From Halomonas aestuarii (GTDB taxonomy: Bacteria; Pseudomonadota; Gammaproteobacteria; Pseudomonadales; Halomonadaceae), in the NCBI RefSeq assembly GCF_001886615.1, contig NZ_CP018139.1, positions 2,108,001 to 2,172,000 on the forward strand: a stretch of DNA of 64,000 nt, in the 5' to 3' direction. The first letter of the stretch is position 1. The number at the start of each line of letters is the position of its first letter. Below the pieces are notes generated by a model. That model was not told the origin of the DNA. It saw only the letters and a list, made by a program, of their open reading frames with translations, and made no database searches. This document shows, one piece after another, positions 43,961-54,627 of this stretch. A program made the position numbers and the translations under genes.

Positions 43961-44765
43961 CAACGTGCTAAGACAACGGATCATCACCGCGGCCTGGCTG
44001 GCGCCGCTGGCCCTGGCCGGCCTGTTCGGCCTCGAGGGCGCGGCCTTCGGCCTCTTCACGGCCGCCATCGTGCTGCTGGCGGCCTGGGAGTGGGCCAACC
44101 TCGCCGGCATCACCGCGCCGGCCCGCCGCCTGCTGCCGGTGGCCGGCCTCGCCGTGCTGATGGCGCTGTGCTGGTCCTCCGGCATCGCCCTGGCGACCTG
44201 GCCGCTGTGGCTGGGCGCGCTGGGCTGGCTGGTCAACCTCTACTGGGTGACCGGCTATCCTGACCGCCTGTCGCAGTGGCAGTCGACCGGCATGCGCCTG
44301 GCCATGGGGCTCTGGGTGCTGCTGCCGACCTGGGTGGGCTTCAACCTGCTGCGCGACAGCGGCGCCGTCTGGCTGCTCTTCGTGCTGCTGCTGGTCTGGG
44401 GCGCCGACATCGGCGCCTACTTCGTCGGCCGGGCCTTCGGGCGATGCAAGCTGGCGCCCAGCGTCAGTCCCGGCAAGACCCGCGAGGGCGTGGCCGGTGG
44501 CCTCGCCGTCACCGCCGTGCTGGCAATCGTCTTCGCCCTGTGGCAGGGGCTCGGTCTCGCCTCCGGCCTCGCGCTGCTGGGGGCGACCCTGTTGGTGACC
44601 CTGGTCTCGGTGCTGGGGGATCTGCTCGAGAGCATGCTCAAGCGGCATCGGGGCATCAAGGATTCGAGCCAGTTGCTGCCGGGCCACGGCGGCGTGCTGG
44701 ACCGCATCGACAGCCTGACCGCCGCGGTACCGCTGTTCGCCCTGCTGCACGGGAGCCTGCTGTGA
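43953..44765 (+). CDS. cdsA: Phosphatidate cytidylyltransferase
   Basis: Makes CDP-diacylglycerol, precursor of all phospholipids, in the inner membrane. 270 residues, about eight membrane helices, with the family signature near the C-terminus ([25 protein letters not shown]). Starts at GTG 43953 inside the end of uppS and overlaps the GTG start of dxr by 4 bases. Confidence 0.95.
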   Translation: MASNVLRQRIITAAWLAPLALAGLFGLEGAAFGLFTAAIVLLAAWEWANLAGITAPARRLLPVAGLAVLMALCWSSGIALATWPLWLGALGWLVNLYWVTGYPDRLSQWQSTGMRLAMGLWVLLPTWVGFNLLRDSGAVWLLFVLLLVWGADIGAYFVGRAFGRCKLAPSVSPGKTREGVAGGLAVTAVLAIVFALWQGLGLASGLALLGATLLVTLVSVLGDLLESMLKRHRGIKDSSQLLPGHGGVLDRIDSLTAAVPLFALLHGSLL

Positions 44766-45943
44766 CCCTGCGCCACGTGACCGTGCTGGGCGCGACCGGC
44801 TCCATCGGCACCAGCACCCTGGAGGTGCTGGCCCTTCACCCGGACCGCTACCGGGTGCATGCGCTGACCGCCCATCGCTCCCGGGAGACGCTGCTGGCCC
44901 AGTGCCGGGTCCACCGGCCCGCGGTGGCCGTGCTCGAGGCCGAGGGCGATGCTGCCTGGCTGCGCGAGCGCCTGGCCGAGGCGGGGCTCGCGACCGAGGT
45001 GCGCGCCGGGGCCGATGCCCAGGTCGAGGTGGCCGAGGCCGCTGAGGTGGATACCGTGATGGCGGCCATCGTCGGTGCCGCCGGCCTGCTGCCGACGCTG
45101 GCCGCCGTGCGCGCCGGCAAGCGGGTGCTTCTCGCCAACAAGGAGGCCCTGGTGATGTCCGGGGCGCTGTTCATGGACGCGGTGGCCCGCCATGACGCCA
45201 CCCTCCTGCCCATCGATTCCGAACATAATGCCATCTACCAGTGTCTACCCGTCGAGCATCGTGGCGGCCTCGCCCGGCACGGGGTGACGCAGCTGCTGCT
45301 GACCGCCTCCGGCGGCCCCTTCCGCGGCTGGACGTCGAGCGACCTCGCGGCGGTGACGCCCGACCAGGCCTGCGCCCATCCCAACTGGTCCATGGGACGC
45401 AAGATCTCGGTGGACAGCGCAACCCTGATGAACAAGGGGCTCGAGCTGATCGAGGCCTGCTGGCTCTTCGATGCCCGCCCCGACCAGATTCAGGTGGTGG
45501 TGCACCCGCAGAGCGTGATCCACTCGATGGCGGCCTACAGCGACGGCTCGGTGATCGCGCAGCTCGGCAATCCCGACATGCGCACGCCCATCGCCTACGG
45601 CCTGGCCTGGCCGGAGCGCATCGCCGCCGGGGTCGAGGCCCTGGACCTCTTCCAGGTCGCCCGGCTCGACTTCGAGCCCGCCGACGAGTCGGCCTTTCCC
45701 TGCCTGCGCCTGGCCCGGGAGGCCATGGCGGCGGGAGGGACGGCGCCGGCGGTGCTCAATGCCGCCAACGAGGTGGCCGTGGAGGCCTTCCTCGACGGCC
45801 GCCTCGGGTTCACCGGCATCGGCGAGCTGGTGGCGAGAGTGCGCGATGCGCGTCCGGTCGAGCCCGCCCAGGACCTCGAGACGATCCTCGAGGCCGATGC
45901 TCTCGCCCGCCAGGCGGCGCATGCCTGGCTGGCGCGGCGATGA
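44762..45943 (+). CDS. dxr: 1-deoxy-D-xylulose 5-phosphate reductoisomerase
   Basis: First committed step of the MEP isoprenoid pathway: DXP to MEP with NADPH; target of fosmidomycin. 393 residues with the NADPH loop [17 protein letters not shown], the metal-binding IDSEHNA and [18 protein letters not shown]. Start GTG 44762 overlaps the cdsA stop (GTGA). Confidence 0.96.
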   Translation: MTLRHVTVLGATGSIGTSTLEVLALHPDRYRVHALTAHRSRETLLAQCRVHRPAVAVLEAEGDAAWLRERLAEAGLATEVRAGADAQVEVAEAAEVDTVMAAIVGAAGLLPTLAAVRAGKRVLLANKEALVMSGALFMDAVARHDATLLPIDSEHNAIYQCLPVEHRGGLARHGVTQLLLTASGGPFRGWTSSDLAAVTPDQACAHPNWSMGRKISVDSATLMNKGLELIEACWLFDARPDQIQVVVHPQSVIHSMAAYSDGSVIAQLGNPDMRTPIAYGLAWPERIAAGVEALDLFQVARLDFEPADESAFPCLRLAREAMAAGGTAPAVLNAANEVAVEAFLDGRLGFTGIGELVARVRDARPVEPAQDLETILEADALARQAAHAWLARR

Positions 45944-45982
45944 CGCTCGCGCCTCGACCCCGTTGACTGCAAGGAGACTGCC

Positions 45983-47341
45983 GTGGGCCTGATCCAGAAC
46001 GTGTTGGCCGTCATCGTGGTGCTCGGCCTCTTGATCACCTTTCACGAGTTCGGCCACTTCTGGGTGGCGCGGCGCTGCGGCGTCAAGGTGCTGCGCTTCT
46101 CGGTGGGCTTCGGCAAGCCGCTCTGGTCCCGCCGGGATCGTCACGGCACCGAGTTCGCGGTGGCCGCCATCCCGCTGGGCGGCTACGTCAAGATGCTCGA
46201 CGAGCGCGAGGGCCCCGTGGACCCCGCCGAGCGACACCTCGCCTTCAACAACAAGACGGTCTGGCAGCGCATCGCGGTGGTCGCCGCCGGGCCCCTGGCC
46301 AACTTCCTGCTGGCCATCGTCGCCTACTGGGCGCTGTTCGTGGCCGGCACCACCACGGTGGCGCCGGTGATCGGCAGCGTGGCGCCGGACTCCCCGGCCA
46401 GCCGCGGCGGGCTCGTGGCCGGCCAGGAGATCACCGCGGTGCAGGGCGATGCGGTCCACTCCTGGGACGACATCAACCTCAAGCTGGTTGCGGCCATCGG
46501 CGAGAGCGGCGAGCTCCAGGTGGCGGCCCGCGACGAGGTGGCCGCCACGCCCCGGACCTATCGGCTGCCGGTGGAGCAGTGGCTGGTGCGCCAGGATCCG
46601 CCGCGTCCGCTGACGAGCCTGGGGGTGACCCCCTGGCGGCCCGAGATCCCGGCGGTGCTGGGCCAGGTGGTCGACGGCGAGGCCGCGGCCGAGGCCGGCC
46701 TGCAGGCCGGGGACGAGGTGGTGGCGGTGGACGGCGAGCCGGTGGCGGACTGGATGGCCTTCGTCGACCACGTCCGCGCCAGCCCCGGTGAGCCCCTCGA
46801 AATCGCGGTGCGCCGCGACGGCGAACGGCGCGTCTTTTCCCTCACGCCCCGCGCGAACGAATTGGAGGAGGGCGTGACCATCGGCTACATCGGCGCCGGC
46901 GTCGAGGCCGTCACCTGGCCCGACGAGTATCGCCGCGAGATCCGCTATGGGCCCCTGGCGGCCGTCGGGGAGTCCCTGTCCAAGACCGGCGAGATGACGG
47001 TGCTGACCCTGGGCGCCATCCGCAAGATGGTGGTGGGCCTGATCTCGCCGAGCAACCTCTCCGGCCCCATCACCATCGCCCGCATCGCCGGTGACTCGGC
47101 GCGCAGCGGCCTCGAGAGCTTCGTCAGCTTCCTGGCTTACCTCTCGATCAGCCTGGGGGTGCTGAACCTGCTGCCGATCCCGGTGCTCGATGGCGGCCAC
47201 CTGCTCTATTACCTGGTCGAGGTGGTCCGTGGCCGCCCGGTCTCCGAACAGGCCCAGGCGGTGGGGTTGCGCATCGGCCTTGCCCTGGTGGGCACCCTGA
47301 TGCTGATGGCCCTCTATTTCGACCTGATGCGGCTCTGGTAG
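45983..47341 (+). CDS. rseP: Site-2 zinc protease RseP
   Basis: Intramembrane metalloprotease that cleaves RseA after DegS to release sigma-E, and clears signal peptides. 452 residues: catalytic HEFGH at 21-25 in the first helix, two periplasmic PDZ domains (about 115-190 and 210-300), and the third zinc ligand D403 in VLDGGH. GTG 45983 has an AAGGAG site at 45971-45976. Its presence pairs with the sigma-E-like promoter at rpoH. Confidence 0.96.
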   Translation: MGLIQNVLAVIVVLGLLITFHEFGHFWVARRCGVKVLRFSVGFGKPLWSRRDRHGTEFAVAAIPLGGYVKMLDEREGPVDPAERHLAFNNKTVWQRIAVVAAGPLANFLLAIVAYWALFVAGTTTVAPVIGSVAPDSPASRGGLVAGQEITAVQGDAVHSWDDINLKLVAAIGESGELQVAARDEVAATPRTYRLPVEQWLVRQDPPRPLTSLGVTPWRPEIPAVLGQVVDGEAAAEAGLQAGDEVVAVDGEPVADWMAFVDHVRASPGEPLEIAVRRDGERRVFSLTPRANELEEGVTIGYIGAGVEAVTWPDEYRREIRYGPLAAVGESLSKTGEMTVLTLGAIRKMVVGLISPSNLSGPITIARIAGDSARSGLESFVSFLAYLSISLGVLNLLPIPVLDGGHLLYYLVEVVRGRPVSEQAQAVGLRIGLALVGTLMLMALYFDLMRLW

Positions 47342-47353
47342 CCGGGTGTCGGC

Positions 47354-47381
47354 TTGTCAGTGGCCAGTACAAATGTATAAG
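47354..47381 (+). promoter_or_regulatory. Promoter upstream of bamA
   Basis: TTGTCA (47354-47359), 16-bp spacer, TATAAG (47376-47381), 47 bases before the bamA ATG; no sigma-E-type element is seen in this gap. Confidence 0.55.
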
Positions 47382-47428
47382 GTGCCTGTCTGGACAGGAC
47401 GGCAGATCAACGCGAGCGAATCGACTGC

Positions 47429-49774
47429 ATGAAAATCAAGACCATCGGACTGGCGGCGCTGCTGCTCGCCGGTGCCCAGGCGGCACTGGCGGAACCTTTC
47501 GACGTTTCCGACATAAGGGTTGAAGGGTTGCAGCGGGTCTCCCCCGCCTCCGTGTTCAACGCCTTTCCTGTCAGCGCTCGCGATCGCGTCGATGATCGCG
47601 AACTGGCCGACGCGGCTCGGGAGCTCTTCGCCACCGGCCTGTTCGAGGACGTCAGCCTGGCCCGCGAGGGTGACGTGCTGATCATCCAGGTGGTGGAGCG
47701 GCCGACCATCGCGCGCATCGACATCGAGGGCAACAGCCAGATTCCCGACGATGACCTGCGCGACGGCCTCAAGCAGGCCGGCCTCGACGAGGGGCAGGTC
47801 CTCCAGCTCTCCACTCTCGAGGAGATCCAGCGCGAGCTGGAGGGCGTCTACCAGTCCCAGGGACGCTACAGTGCCCGCATCGAGACCTCCGTCGAGGAGG
47901 TGGGCGAGGGGCAGGTCCGGGTCAACATCGACATCGACGAGGGGGCGGTCGCCAAGATCCGCCAGATCAACATCGTCGGCAACCGGGATTTCGACGACGA
48001 GACCCTCAGGGAGGTCTTCGAGCTTGAGGACAGGCCCGGCTGGTTCTTCGGCTGGTTCTCGAGCGACGAGTATTCCCGCGAGGCCCTGGCCGGCGACCTG
48101 GAGCGGCTGCGCTCCTTCTACCTGGATCGCGGCTACGTGAACTTCAACATCGAGTCCTCCCAGGTCTCGATCAGCCCCGACAAGTCGCGGATCTTCGTCA
48201 CCGTGAACATCGACGAGGGCAATCAGTATCGCCTCGGGGACATCCGGTTCTCCGGCGACCTGAGGATCGCCGAGCGCGAGGCCCGCCAGCTGCTGGAAGT
48301 GGAGAGCGGCGAGATCTTCTCGCGCAGCGACGTCACCGCCTCCTCGGAGGCCCTGCGCTCGCGCCTCGGCGCCGAGGGATTCGCCTTCGCCAACGTCGAT
48401 GGCATTCCCGAGGTCGCCACGTCCGGCGATACCGTGGACCTGACCTTCCGGGTCGAGCCCGGCCGGCGCGCCTATGTGCGGCGCATCGAGTTCGTCGGCA
48501 ACACCACCACCCAGGACGAGGTGCTGCGTCGCGAGATGATCCAGATGGAGGGGGCGCCCGCCTCCACCGAGTCGATCAGCCAGTCGCGCCAGCGCCTGGA
48601 GCGCCTGGGCTTCTTCAAGCAGGTCGCCGTGGAGACGCGTCCCGTGGCGGGGGAGCCCGACAAGCTCGATGTCACCTACACGGTGGAGGAGCAGCCCTCG
48701 GGCTCGATCTCGGCGAGCATCGGCTTCTCCCAGAGCGCCGGGGTCATCTACGGGGCCTCGCTGTCCCAGAACAACTTCCTGGGCACCGGTAACCGGGTCA
48801 ACGTCGGCGCCCAGCGCAGCGACACCTTCACCAGCCTCAACTTCGGCTTCACCGACCCCTACTGGACCCTGAGCGGCATCTCGCGCGGCTACAGCCTCTT
48901 CTATCGCGAGACGGACTACGAGGATTCCGACATCTCGACCTACTCTACCGATTCCTTCGGTGGGGGCATCAACCTCGGCTACCCGATCAACGAGCTGACC
49001 CGGCTCAACTTCGGCACCAGCGTCGAGGACCTGTCGATCAAGACCTATCGCGACACGTCCTCCGAGGTCCAGCGCTACGTGGAGGACCAGGGCAGCGAGG
49101 CCCAGAGCCTGAAGCTGACCGCCAGCTGGACGCGCAACAACCTCAATCGCGGCATCATGCCCACGGCCGGCAACTATCAGCGGCTGTCGCTGGAAACCGC
49201 GGTGCCGGGCAGCGATGCCGAGTACTACAAGCTGCGGGCCCGGGCCCGCCAGATCGTTCCGTTCAACGAGGAGCAGACCTGGGGGCTGAAGTTCAGCGGC
49301 GAACTGGGCTATGCGGACAGCATCGGTAACGACCCCTACCCGTTCTACGAGAACTTCTTCTCCGGCGGCCTGGGCTCGGTGCGCGGCTTCACCGGCAATA
49401 CCCTGGGGTCGGGCACCACCGCCCGTGCCGCGGGCAACGACAGAACCCTGGGCGGCAACGTCCTGGTGGAGGGCAGCGCCGAGGTGCTCTTCCCGATGCC
49501 CTTCGTAGAGGACCAGCGCTCCCTCCAGGCCTCGCTGTTCCTGGATGCCGGCAACACCTACCTGACGGACTGCTACGCGGTGCTCCAGGAGGATGCCGAC
49601 CGCCAGCAGTGCGAGTCCGGGGTGGATCTGGGCGAGTTGCGCTACAGCGCGGGGATCGGGCTCTCCTGGCTGACGCCGGTGGGGCCGCTGACCTTCAGTG
49701 TCGCCGAGCCGCTCAACGACAAGGAGGGTGACGACACCCAGTTCTTCCAGTTCTCGCTGGGTCAGACCTTCTGA
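47429..49774 (+). CDS. bamA: Outer-membrane protein assembly factor BamA
   Basis: Core of the Bam complex that folds barrels into the outer membrane. 781 residues: signal peptide (about 1-21, cut after ALA), five POTRA domains (about 22-420), then a 16-strand barrel ending in phenylalanine (SLGQTF). The barrel-lid VRGF motif (SVRGFTGN) is present. Acidic overall, as in halophiles. Between rseP and skp as in most gammaproteobacteria. Confidence 0.97.
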   Translation: MKIKTIGLAALLLAGAQAALAEPFDVSDIRVEGLQRVSPASVFNAFPVSARDRVDDRELADAARELFATGLFEDVSLAREGDVLIIQVVERPTIARIDIEGNSQIPDDDLRDGLKQAGLDEGQVLQLSTLEEIQRELEGVYQSQGRYSARIETSVEEVGEGQVRVNIDIDEGAVAKIRQINIVGNRDFDDETLREVFELEDRPGWFFGWFSSDEYSREALAGDLERLRSFYLDRGYVNFNIESSQVSISPDKSRIFVTVNIDEGNQYRLGDIRFSGDLRIAEREARQLLEVESGEIFSRSDVTASSEALRSRLGAEGFAFANVDGIPEVATSGDTVDLTFRVEPGRRAYVRRIEFVGNTTTQDEVLRREMIQMEGAPASTESISQSRQRLERLGFFKQVAVETRPVAGEPDKLDVTYTVEEQPSGSISASIGFSQSAGVIYGASLSQNNFLGTGNRVNVGAQRSDTFTSLNFGFTDPYWTLSGISRGYSLFYRETDYEDSDISTYSTDSFGGGINLGYPINELTRLNFGTSVEDLSIKTYRDTSSEVQRYVEDQGSEAQSLKLTASWTRNNLNRGIMPTAGNYQRLSLETAVPGSDAEYYKLRARARQIVPFNEEQTWGLKFSGELGYADSIGNDPYPFYENFFSGGLGSVRGFTGNTLGSGTTARAAGNDRTLGGNVLVEGSAEVLFPMPFVEDQRSLQASLFLDAGNTYLTDCYAVLQEDADRQQCESGVDLGELRYSAGIGLSWLTPVGPLTFSVAEPLNDKEGDDTQFFQFSLGQTF

Positions 49775-49802
49775 TCCGGCCTTGCCTCGAGGAGTCCTCC
49801 GC

Positions 49803-50306
49803 ATGCGCACGCTGCCCGCCGCCCTCTGCCTCGGCCTGCTGATCGCCGTCACCCTGCCGGCCCAGGCCGCCGAGGTGGCCGTGCTCGACTGGCGGGCCGC
49901 GCTGATGGAGACCGATGCCGCCCAGCGTTCCATGAACGAGCTGCGCAATCGCCTCGCGGACCAGCAGCAGGAGGCCGAGGCCCTGGGCGCGGAGCTCCAG
50001 CAGATGCAGCAGCGCCTGCAGCAGGGCGAGAGCATGACCGAGACCGAGCGGCGCACCACCCTCCAGGCGTTCCAGCGCAAGGGGCAGCGCTTCGAGCAGC
50101 TGCGCCGGGAGATCGGCCAGGCGCGACAGCAGTCGGAGAAGGCGTTCCTCCAGCAGGCCGAGCCCAGGCTCGACCAGGCGGTCCAGCAGGTCATCGATCG
50201 CCACGGCGTCGAGGTGCTGGTGGACCCGAACGGCGTGTTGCATGCTGAACGGGACCTTCAGGATCTGACCGGGGAAGTCACCGAGATCCTCAATACCCTC
50301 TACTGA
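49803..50306 (+). CDS. skp: Periplasmic chaperone Skp (OmpH)
   Basis: Holds unfolded outer-membrane proteins in the periplasm. 167 residues: signal peptide (about 1-22, ends AQAAE), then long coiled-coil arms (about 40-125) with Gln/Glu/Arg heptads and a C-terminal beta strand for trimer contact. ATG 49803 is 28 bases after bamA. Confidence 0.93.
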   Translation: MRTLPAALCLGLLIAVTLPAQAAEVAVLDWRAALMETDAAQRSMNELRNRLADQQQEAEALGAELQQMQQRLQQGESMTETERRTTLQAFQRKGQRFEQLRREIGQARQQSEKAFLQQAEPRLDQAVQQVIDRHGVEVLVDPNGVLHAERDLQDLTGEVTEILNTLY

Positions 50307-50346
50307 TACTGAGCCGGCCGTCCGCCCGCCACGACAGCGAGTCCCC

Positions 50347-51384
50347 ATGAACCAAGACGCCCGAACCCTCACACTGGCCGAGATCGCCGAGCGCCTGGGA
50401 GCCCGCCTGAAGGGTGACGGCGAGCGGCGGGTGAGTGGCCTGGCCACGCTCCGGGACGCGACGCCGGATCAGGTGGCCTTTCTCGCCAACCGCGCCTACC
50501 TCAAGGATCTGCCCCAGACGCGGGCGGCGGCGGTGCTGCTGGCCCCCGACCATGGCGAGGCCTGCCCGGTGACGCGCCTGGAGCTGGATAACCCCTACCT
50601 GGGGTATGCCGAGCTGTCGCGCCTCTTCGACCCCCTGGCCGGGCGCACCCCGGCCGGCATCCATCCCACGGCGGTGGTCGCCGACGACGTCCGGCTGGGC
50701 GAGAACGTGGCCATCGGCCCCCAGGCGGTGGTCGAGTCCGGGGTCGAGCTGGGTGACGAGGTGGTGGTCGGCCCGGGTTGCGTGGTGGGGGCGGATTCGT
50801 GCATCGGCCCCGGCTCTCGCCTGCATGCCAATGTCACCGTCTGCCACGGAGTGGTGATCGGGCACCGGGCCATCCTGCACAGCGGCTGCGTGATCGGCGG
50901 CGACGGCTTCGGCTTCGCCCACGACGGCGGGCGCTGGCACAAGATCGCCCAGCTGGGCGGCGTGGTGCTGGGCGATGACGTCGAGGTCGGCAGCTGTTCG
51001 AGCATCGACCGCGGGGCGCTCGGCGACACCGTGATCGGCGATGACGTGAAGATCGACAGCCAGGTGCAGATCGCCCACAACGTGCAGATCGGGGATCACA
51101 GCGCCCTGGCCGGCTGCGTGGGCATCGCGGGCTCCACCCGGGTGGGCAAGCACTGCATGCTGGGCGGCGGGGTCGGACTCTCCGGCCACCTGACCATCGC
51201 CGACGGGGTGCAGGTCACCGGCATGAGCCTGGTGACCAATTCGATCCTCGAGCCCGGCATCTATTCGTCGGGCACCGGCTCCATGGACAATGCCCAGTGG
51301 CGTCGCAATGCGGTGCGCTTCAAGCAGCTCGACGACATCGCCCGTCGCCTGTCGCGGCTCGAGAAGGCCGGTCGCAGCAGTTGA
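50347..51384 (+). CDS. lpxD: UDP-3-O-(3-hydroxyacyl)glucosamine N-acyltransferase
   Basis: Third step of lipid A synthesis. 345 residues: an N-terminal uridine-binding domain (about 1-100) and a left-handed beta-helix of hexapeptide repeats (about 105-320), with the catalytic-histidine region GFAHDGG. ATG 50347, 40 bases after skp. Confidence 0.95.
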   Translation: MNQDARTLTLAEIAERLGARLKGDGERRVSGLATLRDATPDQVAFLANRAYLKDLPQTRAAAVLLAPDHGEACPVTRLELDNPYLGYAELSRLFDPLAGRTPAGIHPTAVVADDVRLGENVAIGPQAVVESGVELGDEVVVGPGCVVGADSCIGPGSRLHANVTVCHGVVIGHRAILHSGCVIGGDGFGFAHDGGRWHKIAQLGGVVLGDDVEVGSCSSIDRGALGDTVIGDDVKIDSQVQIAHNVQIGDHSALAGCVGIAGSTRVGKHCMLGGGVGLSGHLTIADGVQVTGMSLVTNSILEPGIYSSGTGSMDNAQWRRNAVRFKQLDDIARRLSRLEKAGRSS

Positions 51385-51408
51385 GGCCCCCTCACAGGGC
51401 GGTATAAT
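51381..51408 (+). promoter_or_regulatory. Internal promoter before fabZ
   Basis: TTGAGG (51381-51386, overlapping the lpxD stop codon), 16-bp spacer and a perfect TATAAT (51403-51408). Would give fabZ-lpxA-lpxB-rnhB their own transcript. Confidence 0.6.
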
Positions 51409-51492
51409 CCACCGCCAGTCTTTGCCGGCGCCCCGAGTGCCGGCCGTGTCCCTCCGAGGGAGGGGCATCCTGTCATTTCAGAGGTCGCTACG

Positions 51493-51936
51493 ATGGTAAT
51501 GGACATCAACGAGATTCGTGAATATCTGCCCCACCGCTACCCCTTCCTGCTGGTGGATCGGGTCACGGAGCTCACGCTGGGGGAATCCATCGTTGCCTAC
51601 AAGAATGTCAGCATCAACGAGCCCTTCTTCAACGGCCATTTCCCGCACCACCCGATCATGCCCGGCGTGATGGTGGTCGAGGCCCTGGCCCAGGCCTGTG
51701 GCATCCTCGGCTTCAAGACCGTCAACAAGCTGCCCGCCGATGGCTACGTCTACTACCTCGTGGCCAGCGATAACGTGCGCTTCAAGCGCCCGGTGATGCC
51801 CGGCGACCAGCTGGTGCTGGAGGCCCGCGTCGAGCGCACCAAGCGCGGCATCTGGAAGTTCGTCTGCCGGGCTACCGTCGGCGGCGAGCTGGCCTGCGAG
51901 GCCGACATCACCTGTGCCGAGAGGAAGGTCGCTTGA
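51493..51936 (+). CDS. fabZ: 3-hydroxyacyl-[acyl-carrier-protein] dehydratase FabZ
   Basis: Dehydrates 3-hydroxyacyl-ACP in fatty-acid elongation and competes with LpxA/LpxD for hydroxymyristoyl-ACP. 147 residues, hot-dog fold, catalytic H49 in GHFPHHP and E63 in [10 protein letters not shown] 51493 or ATG 51499 are both possible starts. Overlaps lpxA by 4 bases. Confidence 0.96.
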   Translation: MVMDINEIREYLPHRYPFLLVDRVTELTLGESIVAYKNVSINEPFFNGHFPHHPIMPGVMVVEALAQACGILGFKTVNKLPADGYVYYLVASDNVRFKRPVMPGDQLVLEARVERTKRGIWKFVCRATVGGELACEADITCAERKVA

Positions 51937-52700
51937 TACACCCCACCGCCCTCATCGACCCCGAGGCGCGCCTGGCCGATGACGTCGAGGTCGGTCCCTT
52001 CACCGTGATCGGGCCCGATGTCGAGATCGGCGCCGGCAGCCGGATCGGTCCCCATGTCGTGATCAAGGGACCCACCGTGCTGGGCGCGCGGACCCGCATC
52101 TTCCAGTTCGCCTCGGTGGGCGAGGACTGCCAGGACAAGAAGTACGCCGGCGAGCCGACCCGCCTGGTGATGGGCGACGATAACGTCATCCGCGAAGGGG
52201 CGACGCTGCACCGCGGCACCGTCCAGGACCGCGGCGAGACCCTCATCGGCTCGCGCAACCTCTTCATGGCCTACGTCCACGTGGGCCATGACTGCGTGAT
52301 CGGCAACGACTGCATCTTCGCCAATCAGGTGACCCTCGCGGGTCACGTGAGCATGGGCGACTTCGTCATCATCGGCGGCCTCTCGGCGATCCATCAGTTC
52401 TGCCGCTTCGGTGACCACGCCATGGCCGGCGGTGGCTCGATCATCACCAAGGACACCCCGGCCTACGTGATGATCAATGGTAACCCGGCCCAGGCCCACG
52501 GCCTCAACCTGGTGGGGCTCAAGCGGCGCGGCTTCTCCAAGGAGGCCATCCGGGCCCTGAGCGAGGCCTACAAGCTGGTCTACCGCCAGGGCCTGACCAC
52601 CGAGCAGGCGCTCGCGCAGATCCGGGCGCGTTTCTCGCTGCCCGAGACCGAGCGCTTCGCCGCCTCCATCGAGGCCTCGACCCGCGGCATCATCCGCTGA
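51933..52700 (+). CDS. lpxA: UDP-N-acetylglucosamine O-acyltransferase
   Basis: First step of lipid A synthesis. 255 residues, a beta-helix of hexapeptide repeats from residue 3 onward plus a C-terminal helical part; the catalytic-histidine region is [10 protein letters not shown]. Starts at TTG 51933, overlapping the fabZ stop (TTGA); this gives the family N-terminus [10 protein letters not shown]. Confidence 0.96.
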   Translation: MIHPTALIDPEARLADDVEVGPFTVIGPDVEIGAGSRIGPHVVIKGPTVLGARTRIFQFASVGEDCQDKKYAGEPTRLVMGDDNVIREGATLHRGTVQDRGETLIGSRNLFMAYVHVGHDCVIGNDCIFANQVTLAGHVSMGDFVIIGGLSAIHQFCRFGDHAMAGGGSIITKDTPAYVMINGNPAQAHGLNLVGLKRRGFSKEAIRALSEAYKLVYRQGLTTEQALAQIRARFSLPETERFAASIEASTRGIIR

Positions 52701-52713
52701 GGGAGGTGCGGCC

Positions 52714-53937
52714 ATGACGGTGCGTCGCGTCTATCTCGTCGCCGGCGAGCTCTCGGGCGACCTGCTGGGGGCCGGCCTGATGCGGGCGCTCAAGGCGCGT
52801 CATCCGGGCATCGAGTTCCGCGGCATCGGCGGCCCGCGCATGATCGAGGAGGGCATCGACAGCCGCTTTCCCCTGGAGACCCTCTCGGTGATGGGCCTCG
52901 TGGAGGTCCTCAAGCACCTGCCCGGGCTGGTGCGGGTGCGCCGCGCGCTCAGGCGCGATGCCCTGGCCTGGCAGCCGGACATCATGGTCGGCATCGATGC
53001 CCCGGACTTCAACCTGGGCCTCGAGCGTCAGCTGCGCGAGGCCGGCCTCACCACCGCCCACTACGTCAGTCCCTCGGTCTGGGCCTGGCGGCAGGGACGC
53101 GTCAAGGGCATCAGTCGCGCCGTGGATGCCATGCTCACCTTCCTGCCCTTCGAGGCCGCCTTCTACGCCCGTCACCGCGTGCCCGTGGCCTTCGTCGGCC
53201 ACCCTCTGGCCGACGAGCTGCCGCTTTCGAACGACCGCGAGGCGGCCCGGCGAGCGCTCGGGCTGGCCGGTCGGGACGACGGGGCGACGGCCCCGCTGCT
53301 GGCGGTGCTGCCGGGCTCCCGAGCCAACGAGATCCGCTTCCTGGGCGAGACCTTCCTCGCGGCCGTCGAGCGCCTCTGCCGGGAACGCCCGGCGCTCTCG
53401 GTGGTGATACCGGCCGCCACCCCGGCGCGCCGTAGCGAACTCGAGGCACTGCTCGCGGCGCATCCGGCACTGCAGGGACGGGTCACCCTGATCGACGGCC
53501 AGTCGCGGGAGGCGATGGTGGCCTCTGATGCCGTGCTGCTCGCCTCCGGCACCGCGGCGCTTGAGGCGATGCTCTGCCACCGCGCCATGCTGGTGGCCTA
53601 TCGCATGGCGCCGGCGACCCACTGGCTGGCGAAGCGGCTGGTCAGGACCGAGTGGATCTCGCTGCCCAACCTGATCGCCCGGGAGACCCTGGTGCCGGAG
53701 CTGATCCAGGAGGCGGCCAGCCCCGAGGCCATTGCCGACCGGCTCGGCGAGATGCTCGACGACGAGGCGGGCCGCAAGGCTCTGGAGGTGCGTTTCGCGG
53801 AAATGCATGCCGGCCTGCAGCGCGATGCCAGCCGCCGCGCCAGCGAGGCCCTCGAGGCACTGGTGTCGGGGCGGGCCCTGCCGGCGAGCGTCTCCCCCGA
53901 GGCGGGCGAGGTCGCCGCCGGCGAGGTCGAGCGATGA
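52714..53937 (+). CDS. lpxB: Lipid-A-disaccharide synthase
   Basis: Condenses UDP-diacylglucosamine with lipid X. 407 residues of the GT-B-like GT19 family, with GELSGDLLGAGL at the N-terminus, SVWAWRQGR and LPGSRANEIRFL. The C-terminus is slightly longer and Ala/Glu-rich. 13 bases after lpxA. Confidence 0.95.
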   Translation: MTVRRVYLVAGELSGDLLGAGLMRALKARHPGIEFRGIGGPRMIEEGIDSRFPLETLSVMGLVEVLKHLPGLVRVRRALRRDALAWQPDIMVGIDAPDFNLGLERQLREAGLTTAHYVSPSVWAWRQGRVKGISRAVDAMLTFLPFEAAFYARHRVPVAFVGHPLADELPLSNDREAARRALGLAGRDDGATAPLLAVLPGSRANEIRFLGETFLAAVERLCRERPALSVVIPAATPARRSELEALLAAHPALQGRVTLIDGQSREAMVASDAVLLASGTAALEAMLCHRAMLVAYRMAPATHWLAKRLVRTEWISLPNLIARETLVPELIQEAASPEAIADRLGEMLDDEAGRKALEVRFAEMHAGLQRDASRRASEALEALVSGRALPASVSPEAGEVAAGEVER

Positions 53938-53970
53938 AGGCCCCGTCATGAAGACTATGAAGGACCGGTC

Positions 53971-54582
53971 ATGAAGCGAAAGACGCTGCCGCCGCTCTCG
54001 ATCGACTATGTGGGCGATCGCCTGGCCGGCGTGGACGAGGTGGGCCGCGGCCCGCTGGTCGGTCCGGTGGTCGCCGCGGCGGTGATCCTCGATCACGAGC
54101 GGCCCATCGAGGGCCTTGATGATTCCAAGGCGCTCACGGCCCGTCGACGCGAGGCACTCTGTGGCGAGATCCGCGAACGGGCGCTGGCCTTCGCCGTGGC
54201 CGAGGCCAGCGCCGCGGAGATCGATGACCTCAACATCTTCCATGCGACCCATCTCGCCATGCGCCGGGCCATCGACGCCCTGGACCCTGGACCCGAGTAC
54301 CTGCTGGTGGACGGCAATCGCCTGCCCGGGCATCATGTCCCCGGCCAGGCGGTGGTCAAGGGCGATGCCCGTCATCCCGCCATCGCCGCCGCCTCGATCC
54401 TCGCCAAGGTGGCGCGCGACGCCGGCATGGTGGCCCTGGACGCCCGGCATCCCGAGTACGGTTTCGCCCGCCACAAGGGCTACCCGACCCGCGAGCACCT
54501 GGCCGCCCTGGAGCGCCTGGGAGCGCTGCCCGAGCATCGCCGCTCCTTCGGCCCGGTAAAGCGCCAGTTGGCGCTGCTCTGA
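53971..54582 (+). CDS. rnhB: Ribonuclease HII
   Basis: Cleaves RNA in RNA-DNA hybrids and single ribonucleotides in DNA. 203 residues with the metal-binding [14 protein letters not shown] (Asp and Glu), DDSKALT and VDGNRLPG, and a second-half acidic residue in ILAKVARD. 33 bases after lpxB; order lpxB-rnhB-dnaE is standard. Confidence 0.95.
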   Translation: MKRKTLPPLSIDYVGDRLAGVDEVGRGPLVGPVVAAAVILDHERPIEGLDDSKALTARRREALCGEIRERALAFAVAEASAAEIDDLNIFHATHLAMRRAIDALDPGPEYLLVDGNRLPGHHVPGQAVVKGDARHPAIAAASILAKVARDAGMVALDARHPEYGFARHKGYPTREHLAALERLGALPEHRRSFGPVKRQLALL

Positions 54583-54627
54583 AGGTTGATCAGTGTCGGC
54601 CAGGAGAGGCGCGGGGGCCGGGTCAAA

